DNA of 64,000 nt from an uncultured Duncaniella sp. (GCA_910578515.1 CAJTQR010000004.1:124001-188000); one strand, 5' to 3'; shown: positions 45,753-56,136, counted from the stretch's first letter. A program made the numbers and translations. The notes: generated from the letters alone by a model not told the origin.

Positions 45753-46526
45753 TCAGCATTCCGAATCGCCAAACGAGCTCGGCAATGTCAGTTTATCAAA
45801 TAATTTTTGCTTGTAATTTCTTGACACCGGGACCGACAGGTCCTTGTCAAAGCGCAATAAATTACCTTCCATGCTTCTGATTCTGGAAATATTTACCACG
45901 TAGGATTTATGTACCTGCATGAAATTCCGTTCAGGGAGCATACCGAGAAATTTTTTCAAAGGAGTGCGTGTGACTATCACGCCATCTGACATATATAGTT
46001 TCACGTAATTTTCCATCCCCTCCACAAAATTGAGTTCAGACAACTCAACGCGATGGATGATTTTGTCGGATTTCACAAAAATCATATTGGACTGCTCTTC
46101 AGTCACAGCATTACCGCGCAATCTATCCATCGCCAGGCAATAATCGCGGGCCTTATCAACAGCCTTCAGAAAGCGGGGAAAAGAAACAGGCTTGAGAAGA
46201 TAATCGGTCACATTAAGTTCGTATCCCCTCAAAGCATATTCGCTATAGGCGGTAATCACTATCACAGCAGCATCCGTGCAGACGGATGATATATAGTCGA
46301 GCCCCGTCATACCCGGCATCTCCACATCAATAAATATGATATCTACAGGTCTGCGCGACTGTGTACCTACGTCGCCCTTCCGCTCGGCGAGAAACTTATC
46401 GAGGCTCATGGCATCGCCAAACACACCCACACATTCAAGCCAATCAAGCTTAGCTACATATCCCGCTATACCTTCACGTGCAACAGGCTCATCGTCAACT
46501 ATCACACATCTAACTACATGTTTCAT
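45753..46526 (-). CDS. LytTR-family response regulator
   Basis: The 257-residue product has a receiver domain (DD at 11-12, phospho-acceptor Asp67 in IIFIDVEMPG, conserved Lys in LLKPVSFPRF) and a C-terminal LytTR DNA-binding domain (FVKSDKIIHRVELSELNFVEGMENYVKLY; HKSYVVNISRI). It overlaps the upstream kinase by four bases. The preceding operon gene is an outer-membrane barrel protein, whose expression it may control (inference). Confidence 0.93.
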   Translation of the reverse strand: MKHVVRCVIVDDEPVAREGIAGYVAKLDWLECVGVFGDAMSLDKFLAERKGDVGTQSRRPVDIIFIDVEMPGMTGLDYISSVCTDAAVIVITAYSEYALRGYELNVTDYLLKPVSFPRFLKAVDKARDYCLAMDRLRGNAVTEEQSNMIFVKSDKIIHRVELSELNFVEGMENYVKLYMSDGVIVTRTPLKKFLGMLPERNFMQVHKSYVVNISRIRSMEGNLLRFDKDLSVPVSRNYKQKLFDKLTLPSSFGDSEC

Positions 46527-47551
46527 ATTTTCAATAGCAATTTAGCTGTAAACCACCCCTCATTTCTACCCGTATCAAGCATACAACCACCTTCAGGATA
46601 GTAAATGTCGAGTCTGCGGCGTAGATTAGTCAGACCTATGCCACTCCCATCCGGACGCGGGGTGACAGAATGGATATCCACCGTGTTGCGGATATGAAGC
46701 TCCAGTGATTGGTTGTCACAGCGCAGATGAATTTCTATCAACCCTGCTCCACCGACATGCTTGAATGCATTCTCAACCAACGGCAACAACATATAAGGGT
46801 ATATTTTGGCATCGTAGGAATAGTTGCTGATATCAACATTGACTGAAATCTTGTCGCCATACCTCAACCGTGAAAGCTCTATGTAACTTTCAAGAACAGA
46901 AAGCTCACGGGCGAGCGCTACCTTCCCCTCTCCCGGATAAAGCTGACCGCGCAACAGATTGGATAGATGCTCGACAGCATTACGTGCATCAGCATTATCC
47001 TCATGTATGCTAAAATAAATGGTGTTGAGCATATTGAACAGGAAGTGAGGATGGTACTGCGCCTGCAGGAGTTTCATCTCAGTGACAAGTTGCTCATTCC
47101 TGACACGCTCGTTGGCAAGCAGTGACTCCTGATAGCGACGGTTAATCTCCGAAGTCTTCAGCCAAAGGTATATCCATACCTCCACCAACACCGCTATAAT
47201 ACCCGGAGGCACAACTTCATTGAATCGGATAGGCCGGTGCTCCACTGAGTGAGACAGCCAGACCACCAGAAATGTAGCAGAAAGTATCCCCACAGTTATG
47301 ACACCATACTCCACAACTGGATGTATACGGTTGCGGAGCACTACCCGCACCCATTTCACCGTAAGGAAATAGCCCAGATAAGTGAGAAGCATTATCGAAA
47401 TGAGTTCCGAAAGGATGAAGAGTCCTGTATGGTTAAAATAATTGTCGTGTGTCGGCAAATCATTGGTAAGCCTCACCATCAGAAACATCACCACCGCCAT
47501 GAACATAGGGAAAAGGTAATAACTCTTGGTTATCTTGTGTGGAAGCGTCAT
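46523..47551 (-). CDS. LytS/YehU-type membrane histidine kinase
   Basis: The 342-residue product has four hydrophobic segments in the first ~130 residues, a short coiled stretch, the His-kinase phospho-acceptor region LQAQYHPHFLFNMLNTIYF (motif QxxPHFLFN-like, near 187), and an ATPase domain with LLPLVENAFKHV and GSGIGLTNLRRRL. It is the 5TM-less YehU class. Coupled to the LytTR regulator by a four-base overlap, and 46 bases after the barrel gene. Confidence 0.9.
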   Translation of the reverse strand: MTLPHKITKSYYLFPMFMAVVMFLMVRLTNDLPTHDNYFNHTGLFILSELISIMLLTYLGYFLTVKWVRVVLRNRIHPVVEYGVITVGILSATFLVVWLSHSVEHRPIRFNEVVPPGIIAVLVEVWIYLWLKTSEINRRYQESLLANERVRNEQLVTEMKLLQAQYHPHFLFNMLNTIYFSIHEDNADARNAVEHLSNLLRGQLYPGEGKVALARELSVLESYIELSRLRYGDKISVNVDISNYSYDAKIYPYMLLPLVENAFKHVGGAGLIEIHLRCDNQSLELHIRNTVDIHSVTPRPDGSGIGLTNLRRRLDIYYPEGGCMLDTGRNEGWFTAKLLLKI

Positions 47552-47597
47552 ATATCGGTCAGTAGAAAATTTAAATCAATATCAGAATTTGTCATCA

Positions 47598-49760
47598 TCA
47601 CAAATTTACTCGTTTTATCTCATCTATCAAACCCTTGGAGCGAGATTTATCAGAGCGGACCTTTCCGGACTTGAAACGCAGTCCAAACGACACGCCAATC
47701 TGACGCATCTGTTCATATTCACGTTCCGTCAGCGAGCCCTCCTTCCCCGGAAGTTTTATTATGGTGCGGCTATAATTTGTATTGAAAAGGTCACGCACGA
47801 ATACTGATATATTCCCCTGCCCTTTCATGAACGATTTCTTGATGCCCACATACACACTGCCTGCAGCTCCGGCTATAGCCTGCCCGTAAGCCATCTTCCC
47901 ATGCCATTGCCCCGAAATCTCGCCTGACCATCCGTGGGAGAACGAGAACTGGTTCTTAAGGTCTATGACCGGTGTAAAACGGCTGTTGCCCGGAATTTCC
48001 ATCGATGAACCGAACTTGTAATTATTGTAAATCACAGTGGCATTAACCGAGGTGTGCCACCAAGGCAACACCTTGACATTTACAGCTGACACAGTAATAG
48101 AGCTCTGCGCATTGCGCGGCAGATTCTCGGGCGACACATAGAGCACCTTGTCGGATATCTCACGGTAACATTTGGCTATGGCATCGTCTGTAAGCGATGC
48201 CGAAAGCATCACCCTGAGCCATGAATCATGCGACCATACCAACTGTAGGGTATTCGATACGGATGGTTTCAGATTTATATTACCGCCTACATGGGTGATA
48301 TCATCAAAAATATATACAAACGGATTAAGGTCGGCATATCTGGGGCGGTTTATGCGGCGTGCATAGCTCACCATCGCCCCGTCGTACTCACCCAATCGTA
48401 CACTTATAGATGCATTAGGAAAAAAATCTATATAATGCCGCCTGTAATCCGTCTGTTCCATCGCTTCATTACCCGAAAACCGGCTTTTCACATTGGTTTG
48501 TTCTCCTCTCAGTCCTGCAGTGAGTGAGAACAAAGAGAAATCAGCACGGCATTCGGCATACATGGCATTTACATTCTCATGATAACCGAAAGTGGAGCTA
48601 AGGTTATCCACCCCCGCCATATCGTCGGGGATTGAACCGTCATAACGTCCCCCATTGTCAATAAGCAGATATGTTGACTTCATTCCGGCGGATAAGGTCC
48701 AGCGGTCAGCCAAAGTCCGTTTGAAATCCAAAGTGCCTACATAACCCTTCACAGTACCGCCCATATCGCCATCCACACTGGAGGCAGAGGTATCGGTCAT
48801 ACGCTGCACCTCGTCAGTATGATAGTTGAAATAGTCAAAGGCGAGGTTTATATCACCGTTCCCATCTGTAAATGTATGTTTGATATATGAGTTGCCATAG
48901 ATGTTGCGATAATGCATGTCTGTATTATTTCGGGTAGCCACACTCTCGCCTTCAGGGACTACTTTTGTCTCCATCTGTCCCAATTCATAGCGGGCGAACC
49001 AATTGCCGGTCACTGAAACCCCGGCGCTCCAAAAATCGGAGATATTATGGGTGAACGAGGCTGACGTATTATGGATTCGGTCACGGCGCCTGCGGTCATA
49101 ATTCTGAACCATACGACTGTCGCTCCCAAGATAAGGTCGGTCAGTAATGAGCCATGAAGGATTTCGGGCAGCGATGAATGTATAGGTCAACTCCAGAGTG
49201 CTCTTGCGGGTACTATATCCCGCAGATAATGCCCCGAGCCCACGTTTTGCTTTCCAGCCTCGTAAACTGCCGTTGACACCAAGAGTGAAACCGGCATCAT
49301 GATTGCGCCTCATCCTTAGATTGAGAGTTGTTACAGCTGATGAAGCGTCACTTTTGGCTGACGGAGCGGATATCACCTCTATGCGGTCGACATTGACAGC
49401 GGGAAGGGATTTCAGATACATCATGAGTGCCTCACCGGTTAGTATTGACTTTCTGCCATCGACTGTCACACTAACCCCTTTCTGACCATTAATAGAAATT
49501 TCGCCTCCATTCCCTAAACTGACACCCGGGAGCGAGAGGAGTGTATCGTAAAGTGTGCCACCGCTTCCGGAGATGGTTGCCGAAGGTGAATATGAAACTT
49601 TTTCGGGGGTTACCACAGCGTCAGGACGACGGGCGCTTACCACTACCTCATTAAGTTCAAGAAGCGCCATGGTGTCAGGCTGGATAGTGAGTGAATCCTG
49701 GGTCTGCGCAAAGAGGGGCATGGAGAGAGACATAAGGGCGGATATAAGATATGCTTTCAT
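47598..49760 (-). CDS. TonB-dependent-like outer-membrane beta-barrel protein (PF14905 type)
   Basis: The 720-residue product has a signal peptide (about 1-18), then directly a plug-like domain (LLELNEVVVSARRPDAVVTPEKVSYS; LLSLPGVSLGNGGEISINGQKGVSVTVDGRKSILTGEAL) and an outer-membrane barrel ending in SFGLRFKSGK. The usual N-terminal carboxypeptidase-like domain is absent. The LytTR two-component pair follows in the same minus-strand operon. The ligand is unknown. No susD follows, so it is not a classical SusCD. Confidence 0.85.
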   Translation of the reverse strand: MKAYLISALMSLSMPLFAQTQDSLTIQPDTMALLELNEVVVSARRPDAVVTPEKVSYSPSATISGSGGTLYDTLLSLPGVSLGNGGEISINGQKGVSVTVDGRKSILTGEALMMYLKSLPAVNVDRIEVISAPSAKSDASSAVTTLNLRMRRNHDAGFTLGVNGSLRGWKAKRGLGALSAGYSTRKSTLELTYTFIAARNPSWLITDRPYLGSDSRMVQNYDRRRRDRIHNTSASFTHNISDFWSAGVSVTGNWFARYELGQMETKVVPEGESVATRNNTDMHYRNIYGNSYIKHTFTDGNGDINLAFDYFNYHTDEVQRMTDTSASSVDGDMGGTVKGYVGTLDFKRTLADRWTLSAGMKSTYLLIDNGGRYDGSIPDDMAGVDNLSSTFGYHENVNAMYAECRADFSLFSLTAGLRGEQTNVKSRFSGNEAMEQTDYRRHYIDFFPNASISVRLGEYDGAMVSYARRINRPRYADLNPFVYIFDDITHVGGNINLKPSVSNTLQLVWSHDSWLRVMLSASLTDDAIAKCYREISDKVLYVSPENLPRNAQSSITVSAVNVKVLPWWHTSVNATVIYNNYKFGSSMEIPGNSRFTPVIDLKNQFSFSHGWSGEISGQWHGKMAYGQAIAGAAGSVYVGIKKSFMKGQGNISVFVRDLFNTNYSRTIIKLPGKEGSLTEREYEQMRQIGVSFGLRFKSGKVRSDKSRSKGLIDEIKRVNL

Positions 49761-49785
49761 GAATGAGATTTTCTTTTTTATACCA

Positions 49786-49816
49786 CAAAGTTATTGACAC
49801 AGGAAATCAGTGCAAA
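49786..49816 (-). promoter_or_regulatory. Predicted promoter of the barrel-kinase-regulator operon
   Basis: Minus-strand TAACTTTG (49786-49793) with TTTG (49813-49816) 19 bases upstream, close to the start codon (leader about 20 bases). Confidence 0.65.
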
Positions 49817-49961
49817 ATAAGAGTGACGAGAGGGTTTAAAACCGTGACAAGAGGTAAATGGAACTGAGAAATCAACGATTGCGGCATTTAGTTGAAGGTA
49901 TTTGAATAAAATGGGAGAGGAAAAGATTTATAAGGAATCGCTACGAATGGGTATTTTTATA

Positions 49962-49969
49962 TAAATTTG
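49962..49969 (+). promoter_or_regulatory. Predicted -7 box of the BNR gene
   Basis: TAAATTTG lies 66 bases before the ATG at 50036. No clear -33 element was seen. Confidence 0.45.
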
Positions 49970-50035
49970 CAACAGATACAAGAGGATAACCTCGGATAAT
50001 CAACAACGATTAATCACTTGAATTAAAATAGTATC

Positions 50036-51325
50036 ATGAAACCAATCACCTGCATAGCTTTAGCTCTACTTTTCCCACTGTTCTGCCAGAGTCAGACTCT
50101 AAGTAAAGTGGGAGATGGCTACTGCCGCACGTCAGTCAACACTACCGTATTCCGCGCCAGCTCTGTTGTGACCCATGGCGACAGCCAGTATGTGGCATAT
50201 TACGACCCCGAAGGTTATGTGACGCTCGGAAAGCGCAGCATAGGCTCCGACAAATGGACCGTCAAGAGGTCAAAGCATAAAGGGAATGTGGCGGATGCAC
50301 ACAATGTGATAAGCATAGGTATTGACGGAGATGGATATATACACGCCTCATTCGACCACCACGGACATCCGCTGAGATATTGCCGTTCCACAGCACCGGC
50401 CTCGCTGGAATTGGGTGACCTTATACCGATGGTAGGGGAAGGTGAGGAGGATGTGACATATCCCGAGTTTTACAACCTGGCTGGTGGAGACCTGCTGTTT
50501 GCCTACCGCTCGGGCGCTTCCGGCCGAGGGAATCTCGTCCTTGACCGCTATTCGGTAAAAGATAAGAAATGGAGCCGTGTCCAGGATATACTTGTGGATG
50601 GAGAGAACGCCCGCAACGCTTACTGGCAGCTGTATGTTGATTCCGACGGGATTATTCATCTCTCGTGGGTGTGGCGCGAAACCTGGCTCGTGGAAACCAA
50701 TCATGACCTCTGCTATGCCCGTTCACGTGACAATGGCGTGACATGGGAACGCTCTGACGGTACCCCCTACACCCTCCCAATCACACTTGCCTCGGCTGAG
50801 AAAGCTTGGGAAATACCGCAGAAATCTGAACTTATAAATCAGACCAGCATGACAGCAGATATGGATGGTCGCCCCTATATAGCTACCTATTGGCGTGATG
50901 CCGAAAGCAAGGTACCACAGTATCGTCTGGTGTGGCATGATGGGAAGAAATGGCGCATGGAGCAGGTGGGAGAACGCACCACTCCCTTCTCACTCGCCGG
51001 CGGCGGTACAAAGATGATACCCATATCTCGTCCGCGCATAGTCAGCGACGGGAAAGAAGCTTACTATGTGTTCCGCGATGTGGAACGTGGCAGCAAGGTA
51101 TCCGTTGCCCATACCCCCGACCTCGGCAATGCACCATGGAGCGTGGCAGATGTGACTGACTTTTCGGTAGACGCCTGGGAGCCTTCGCTCGACATCAATT
51201 TGTGGAACACCCGCAATGTACTCGACATATTCGTGCAGACTACCCATCAGGGCGATGGTGAGCGGGTTGCCTCAAGCGAACAGGAATCCACTCCGGTGTA
51301 TATCCTCACCTACGATAGAAAATAA
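50036..51325 (+). CDS. Secreted BNR_4-type beta-propeller, candidate polysaccharide lyase or glycosidase
   Basis: The 429-residue product has a signal peptide (about 1-19, FCQS-QT). Repeated blades carry DGDGYIHASFDHHGHPLRYCRS near 92-113, DSDGIIHLSWVWRE near 203 and MDGRPYIATYW. These fit the BNR_4 group, which includes PL24/PL25 ulvan lyases and GH145 rhamnosidase-like enzymes, where a His in the first motif is catalytic. Which activity applies cannot be judged by eye. Near a uronate/polyol dehydrogenase, and the pectin genes lie 11 kb away. Confidence 0.72.
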   Translation: MKPITCIALALLFPLFCQSQTLSKVGDGYCRTSVNTTVFRASSVVTHGDSQYVAYYDPEGYVTLGKRSIGSDKWTVKRSKHKGNVADAHNVISIGIDGDGYIHASFDHHGHPLRYCRSTAPASLELGDLIPMVGEGEEDVTYPEFYNLAGGDLLFAYRSGASGRGNLVLDRYSVKDKKWSRVQDILVDGENARNAYWQLYVDSDGIIHLSWVWRETWLVETNHDLCYARSRDNGVTWERSDGTPYTLPITLASAEKAWEIPQKSELINQTSMTADMDGRPYIATYWRDAESKVPQYRLVWHDGKKWRMEQVGERTTPFSLAGGGTKMIPISRPRIVSDGKEAYYVFRDVERGSKVSVAHTPDLGNAPWSVADVTDFSVDAWEPSLDINLWNTRNVLDIFVQTTHQGDGERVASSEQESTPVYILTYDRK

Positions 51326-51379
51326 CTGAAATAACCATTGGAAACGGTTTAAATCAGTTCAGTATTTTTATAGAATGTT

Positions 51380-51420
51380 GACACCTCCGGCAGCAACAAT
51401 GCCGGGGGTGTCATGTTTTT
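51380..51420 (+). terminator. Terminator after the BNR gene
   Basis: A 13-base stem with one T-G wobble (51380-51392 with 51400-51412), seven-base loop, then ATGTTTTT. Confidence 0.75.
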
Positions 51421-51511
51421 ATATTAAGACCAATTGTATACACGCAATTAGCTACAGCACATTCTAACAAATAACAGGTTGCTTAAAACCGACCTCAAAA
51501 CTCCATGAACG

Positions 51512-52997
51512 ATGAAATTTAGGCATAACTTAAAAACTACCAGTACCGACAATCTTAACGACAAGCTTAACACTGTGGGTTACGACCGGGACACACTGAC
51601 TCCCGGGATACTTCATATAGGAGTAGGTAATTTTCACCGCGCACATGAAGAATACTATACCAATGAGCTGCTCAACGCCGACCCATCTCAATCGCAATGG
51701 GGCATTTGCGGCGCCATGCTCCTGCAGAGTGATGAAAAACTGTACCGCACTCTTGAAAAGCAAGGGGGACTTTATACTGTGACCGTCTGTGGTCACAACG
51801 GCATAAATATCTGTCACGAGATTGGCTCACTCATAGATGTAATCTGGGCAAAGGAAAATCCTGAAGAGATTATCGACATGATTGCCAATCCTAATATACG
51901 CATAATATCTCTGACCATCACGGAGGGTGGATATAACATCGACCGCACTACTGGGGAGTTTGACCTCGACAATGAATCGGTCATGAGGGATATAAAAAGT
52001 CCCGGAACTCCCGGCACCGTATTCGGATTTCTGGCAGAGGGACTTCGCCAACGCCGTAACGCGGAAGGTGGACCTGTGACAATACTCAGCTGTGACAATC
52101 TCAGGCATAATGGCGATATCACCCGCAAGGCGCTCATGTCGTTTCTACAGGCGCAAGATGAGCAACTGGCTGAATGGGTGGAAACAAATGTGACATTTCC
52201 CAACAGCATGGTCGACCGCATCACTCCAGCGACACTTCCGGAGGATGTGGTGCGCCTAAACTCCATGAACGGCACCGATGATGCCGCACCTGTCTATTGC
52301 GAGGAGTTCGCTCAATGGGTCATAGAGGACAAGTTTGCAGCCGGTCGCCCTGATTGGGAACAGGTCGGTGTGGAGTTCACTGATGATGTGACAGCTTATG
52401 AAAATGAAGCTTTGCCTGCTTAACGCATCACACACCCTCCTATCCTATCCAGCCTACCTATGCGGTTACAGGAAGGTGGACGATGCAATGCTCGACGAAA
52501 ACTTAGCGCAACTGGTACGCGACTTCATGAACCAGGATGTCACCTCATGCATAACTCCATCCGGCAGCACGAACATTGAACTATACAAGGAGACACTAAT
52601 GAAACGTCTGCGCAACAGTTCGGTCAGCGACCAGATAGCCCGTCTATGCTCCGACGGAATGTCAAAATTTCCCACCTACATCATCCCGATACTCAAACAG
52701 ATAATAGAAGAGGGGAAGGACCTGAGCAGAATGGCTTACCTATTCGCCGCTTACCGGCACTATCTGAAATACAGGCACGACGACAATGGTGCCCATTTTG
52801 AAATATCGGAGCCGATAATGAGCCCTATGGACCGTGTGCTCGCCGAGAGCGAGGAGCGATTGGATTTTCTGACACTTCCTGCTTTTGCCGGAGCCAACCC
52901 GGCTCAATCGGAACAGTTCAAAGCGCTCTACAATGAGATGGCAGACTCAATTTACCATCACGGAGCCATCGCAACCCTCAAAAGCCTACAGGACTAA
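51512..52997 (+). pseudogene. Mannitol dehydrogenase/fructuronate reductase family gene split by a frameshift
   Basis: Two overlapping frames, 51512-52423 (303 residues) and 52398-52997 (199 residues), together give one protein of about 493 residues, the family length. Frame one has the NAD-binding HIGVGNFHRAHEEYY, SLTITEGGYN and VDRITP. It then runs off at Y-E-N and stops. Frame two restarts at MKLCLLNASH. This is where P. fluorescens mannitol dehydrogenase has its catalytic Lys295, Asn300 and His303, so the truncated part lacks the active site. The junction sits at an AT/A run near 52398-52406. Pseudogene, sequencing error or programmed shift are all possible. Confidence 0.85.
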
Positions 52998-53053
52998 TAT
53001 TATTATAACTACGAATATATTTACCTAAAATACTATCGTACCTAAACAAGAAA

Positions 53054-53096
53054 AAGCCACGGTGCTGCGCGATGCAGAGCCGTGGCTTAACCTTTT
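53054..53096. terminator. Bidirectional terminator between dehydrogenase and secDF genes
   Basis: A perfect nine-base stem (53054-53062 with 53080-53088) with an A/T-rich tail on both sides. Confidence 0.75.
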
Positions 53097-53138
53097 TGAT
53101 TATTTTTCAGGCGGAAGTACCGCCGTTGTTATCAGAAC

Positions 53139-56036
53139 TTATGCAGCAGCCTTACCAAGTTTGCGGTTGCGGCGATTGTCGGTTAGATATGCTACCGGAG
53201 CAGCCACATAGATAGTGGCAAGAGTACCGATGATAACACCGAAAATCATAGCGAATACAAACGAACGGATAGCGTCGCCACCGAGGATGAAGATGCAGAC
53301 AAGCACGAGCAATGTAGAGCATGAAGTCATGACTGTACGTCCGAGGGTGGAGTTAATTGAGCTATTGATAGTGGTAAAGAAATCCTGCTTGGGATAGAGA
53401 CCTACATTTTCACGTACACGGTCAAACACAACCACGGTGTCGTTAATCTGATAACCAATCACTGTAAGGATTGCAGCGATAAACGACTGGTCAATTTCCA
53501 TTGCAAATGGGAACAAGCCCCAGAAGATTGAATAGAAACCGATGATGGTGAAGGCTGTGAATGCAACCGCAGCAAGCGCACCGAGTGAGAATGCCACATT
53601 ACGGAAGCGGAGCAAAATGTAAAGGAACATGGCAATCAACGCAAGAATGACTGCGATGTAAGCGTCAGTACGCATATCGTTTGCCACAGTAGGACCAACC
53701 TTCTGAGAAGACATGATACCGATATTCTCATTAGTGGTTGAGAAGTCCTCGATGCTCATGCCGTTAAGCTCATTCTGAAGACCCTTGTAGAGGATATCGG
53801 TGATTTCATTGTCGATATTCTCTTCATCAGAGTCAATCTTATAGTTGGTAGAGATACGCACCTTGGTGTTGTCATCAATGGTAATCACGCTGAGCTGTGC
53901 ACCGTCGAAGAGAGGTGCGAGCTGAGCCTGGAGCTCATGAGTCTTGACGGGATGGTCAAACTGAACCACATAGTTGCGACCACCTGAGAAGTCGATACCC
54001 TGGTTGAGACCCTTGCCGAAAAGGAACGCGATAACAACCACTACCACTACACCTACCAGACCGAAGCTAATCTTACGCGCACCAAGGAAGTTGAAGTTTG
54101 TGTTGGTGAACATCTTGCGTGAGATAGCAGTGGTGAATGTAAGGTTGGCAAACGGTTTGCTCTTTGCGAACATGATGTAAATCAAGCGAGTCAAGTAAAC
54201 CGCAGTGAAGAATGAGCAGATGATACCGATGATAAGAGTGGTAGCGAAGCCCTTGATAGGACCAGTACCGAAGAGGAGAAGGATGACACCGGTGATGATT
54301 GAAGTCAAGTTAGAGTCGAAGATTGCAGAGAATGCATTGCTGTAACCGTCAGCGATGGCTGTGCGCACATTCTTGCCGGCACGAAGCTCTTCCTTGGCAC
54401 GCTCATAAATAAGCACGTTAGCGTCCACCGCCATACCGAGTGCAAGCACGATACCGGCGATACCGGAAAGTGTCAACACTGCCTGGAATGAAGCAAGGAT
54501 ACCAAAAGTAAAGAAGATATTGAATACAAGCGCGATGTTGGCAATCAAGCCGGGGATGAATCCATAGAAGAGGCACATGAACACCATGAGGAGTACAAGT
54601 GCAATAACGAATGACCAAAGACCATCCTTGATAGCCTGCTCACCGAGCGACGGACCGATAACGGTGTCGGAGATGATGTCAACCTTAGCCGCCATCTTAC
54701 CGCTCTTGAGCACGTTTGCAAGGTCCTTTGCTTCATCAGTGGTAAAGTCACCGGTAATCTGCGAACGGCCACCCTCAATCACTGAATTAACGCGGGGAGC
54801 TGAATAAACCTGGTCGTCGAGCACGATAGCCACCTGCTTTTCAATATTAGCGGCAGTGATGCGCGCCCACTGACGGGCTGCTTCAGGCTTCATGTTCATT
54901 GACACGTAGTTACCACCCTGCATAGCGTCATAGTCGCTTGTAGCGGCAGTGATTACATCACCGCTGAGAGCGGGTTTGCCGTTAGTAGTCTTGAGAGCTA
55001 CGAGCTGATAGATTGAAAGGTTGCGTTTGCCCTTGACAGAATCCTCAATCTGCACCACTTCGGGTTTGAATTCCCAAGCGAGCTTGAGGTTTGCAGGGAG
55101 AATACGCTTAGCTGCGGGCGATGCGAGAATCATGTCGATAGTGTCACGACCGGTCTCTGTGGCAGCACCTACACCTATAAGATTACGGGGATTGCCTACC
55201 TGAAGGAAGTAATCGAACAGACCCTTGCCATTGCCGGTTGTATCGGCACGGAGAGTATTGTCGAGTTGCTGCAGGAGAGCAGAAATTTCATTGAACGGAG
55301 TGGTTTCATAGAACTCAAGGTTGGCGCTCGACTTGAGAAGTTCACGCACACGGTCATGTTCCTTAACACCCGGAAGTTCGAGCAAAATCTGACCATCCTT
55401 TTCAAGTTCCTGAATATTGGGAGCCACAACACCAAACTGGTCGATACGAGTGCGGAGCACGTTGGTTGAGCTGCTCACACGGTCCTTCACTTCCTGCTTG
55501 AGTGCATTTTTGATGGCGTCCATATTGTCACCACGCTTCACCTGGTCCTTGAACACAACAGTGAGGTCGCCCTGAGGGTCGAGCTTACGGTACTCATCGC
55601 AGAAGATGTCGATGAAGTCAGTGCTCTTGTTGGCGCGAGCCACAGAGTCAGCGTTGATGACTGCTTTTTCAAAGTAGGGATTTCCTTCGGCGTTAGCCAT
55701 TGAACGGAGAATGTCGGGAACTGAAACCTGGAGGGTGACGTTCATACCACCTTTGAGGTCAAGGCCCAGCCCTACGCCGAGTTTCTGTACTTCATTAAAA
55801 GTATAGCCTAAATAAACCTTCTCATTAGCGATGTTCTTGATGTACTCGCTATAAGCCTTACGTTTAGTTTCAGAACTGTTGTTGTCCTTGGCTGCTTCCA
55901 TCGATGCGTATTCCTCCGCCTTATTCTCATAGTGGTTGGTCACCACGGTGAATGAGAGGTAGAAAAGGCAGATGAGAACCATAAAGATGGCTATCACACC
56001 GGCAACAACACTTCCCAAAGATCCTTTGCTTTGCAT
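53139..56036 (-). CDS. secDF: Fused protein-export membrane protein SecDF
   Basis: Uses the proton gradient to pull translocating proteins out of the Sec channel. The 965-residue product has a SecD half (LGLDLKGGMNVTLQV; LLELPGV near 220; GKMAAKVDIISDTVIGPSLG) and a SecF half (NQGIDFSGGRNYVV; VIGYQINDTVVVFDRVREN), each with six predicted helices. Fusion is the norm in Bacteroidetes. Monocistronic, with a -7 candidate TATATTTG at 56129-56136. Confidence 0.96.
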   Translation of the reverse strand: MQSKGSLGSVVAGVIAIFMVLICLFYLSFTVVTNHYENKAEEYASMEAAKDNNSSETKRKAYSEYIKNIANEKVYLGYTFNEVQKLGVGLGLDLKGGMNVTLQVSVPDILRSMANAEGNPYFEKAVINADSVARANKSTDFIDIFCDEYRKLDPQGDLTVVFKDQVKRGDNMDAIKNALKQEVKDRVSSSTNVLRTRIDQFGVVAPNIQELEKDGQILLELPGVKEHDRVRELLKSSANLEFYETTPFNEISALLQQLDNTLRADTTGNGKGLFDYFLQVGNPRNLIGVGAATETGRDTIDMILASPAAKRILPANLKLAWEFKPEVVQIEDSVKGKRNLSIYQLVALKTTNGKPALSGDVITAATSDYDAMQGGNYVSMNMKPEAARQWARITAANIEKQVAIVLDDQVYSAPRVNSVIEGGRSQITGDFTTDEAKDLANVLKSGKMAAKVDIISDTVIGPSLGEQAIKDGLWSFVIALVLLMVFMCLFYGFIPGLIANIALVFNIFFTFGILASFQAVLTLSGIAGIVLALGMAVDANVLIYERAKEELRAGKNVRTAIADGYSNAFSAIFDSNLTSIITGVILLLFGTGPIKGFATTLIIGIICSFFTAVYLTRLIYIMFAKSKPFANLTFTTAISRKMFTNTNFNFLGARKISFGLVGVVVVVVIAFLFGKGLNQGIDFSGGRNYVVQFDHPVKTHELQAQLAPLFDGAQLSVITIDDNTKVRISTNYKIDSDEENIDNEITDILYKGLQNELNGMSIEDFSTTNENIGIMSSQKVGPTVANDMRTDAYIAVILALIAMFLYILLRFRNVAFSLGALAAVAFTAFTIIGFYSIFWGLFPFAMEIDQSFIAAILTVIGYQINDTVVVFDRVRENVGLYPKQDFFTTINSSINSTLGRTVMTSCSTLLVLVCIFILGGDAIRSFVFAMIFGVIIGTLATIYVAAPVAYLTDNRRNRKLGKAAA

Positions 56037-56128
56037 TTGATTAAAGTGATGTATTTAAATTGGTTATTAATATTATTTTCTGATTGTTTTCATGGGTAAA
56101 GCAGAGGTGTGCTCCGCTTTTCAGCTTG

Positions 56129-56136
56129 CAAATATA
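56129..56136 (-). promoter_or_regulatory. Predicted -7 box of secDF
   Basis: Minus-strand TATATTTG, 93 bases before the start codon, without a good -33 element. 56137-56494 is otherwise AT-rich and shows no gene. Confidence 0.4.

Noticed and set aside
51512..52423. First frame of the mannitol dehydrogenase family gene as a complete short protein
   Set aside because: It ends right before the conserved catalytic segment, and the next frame continues the family sequence without a gap.
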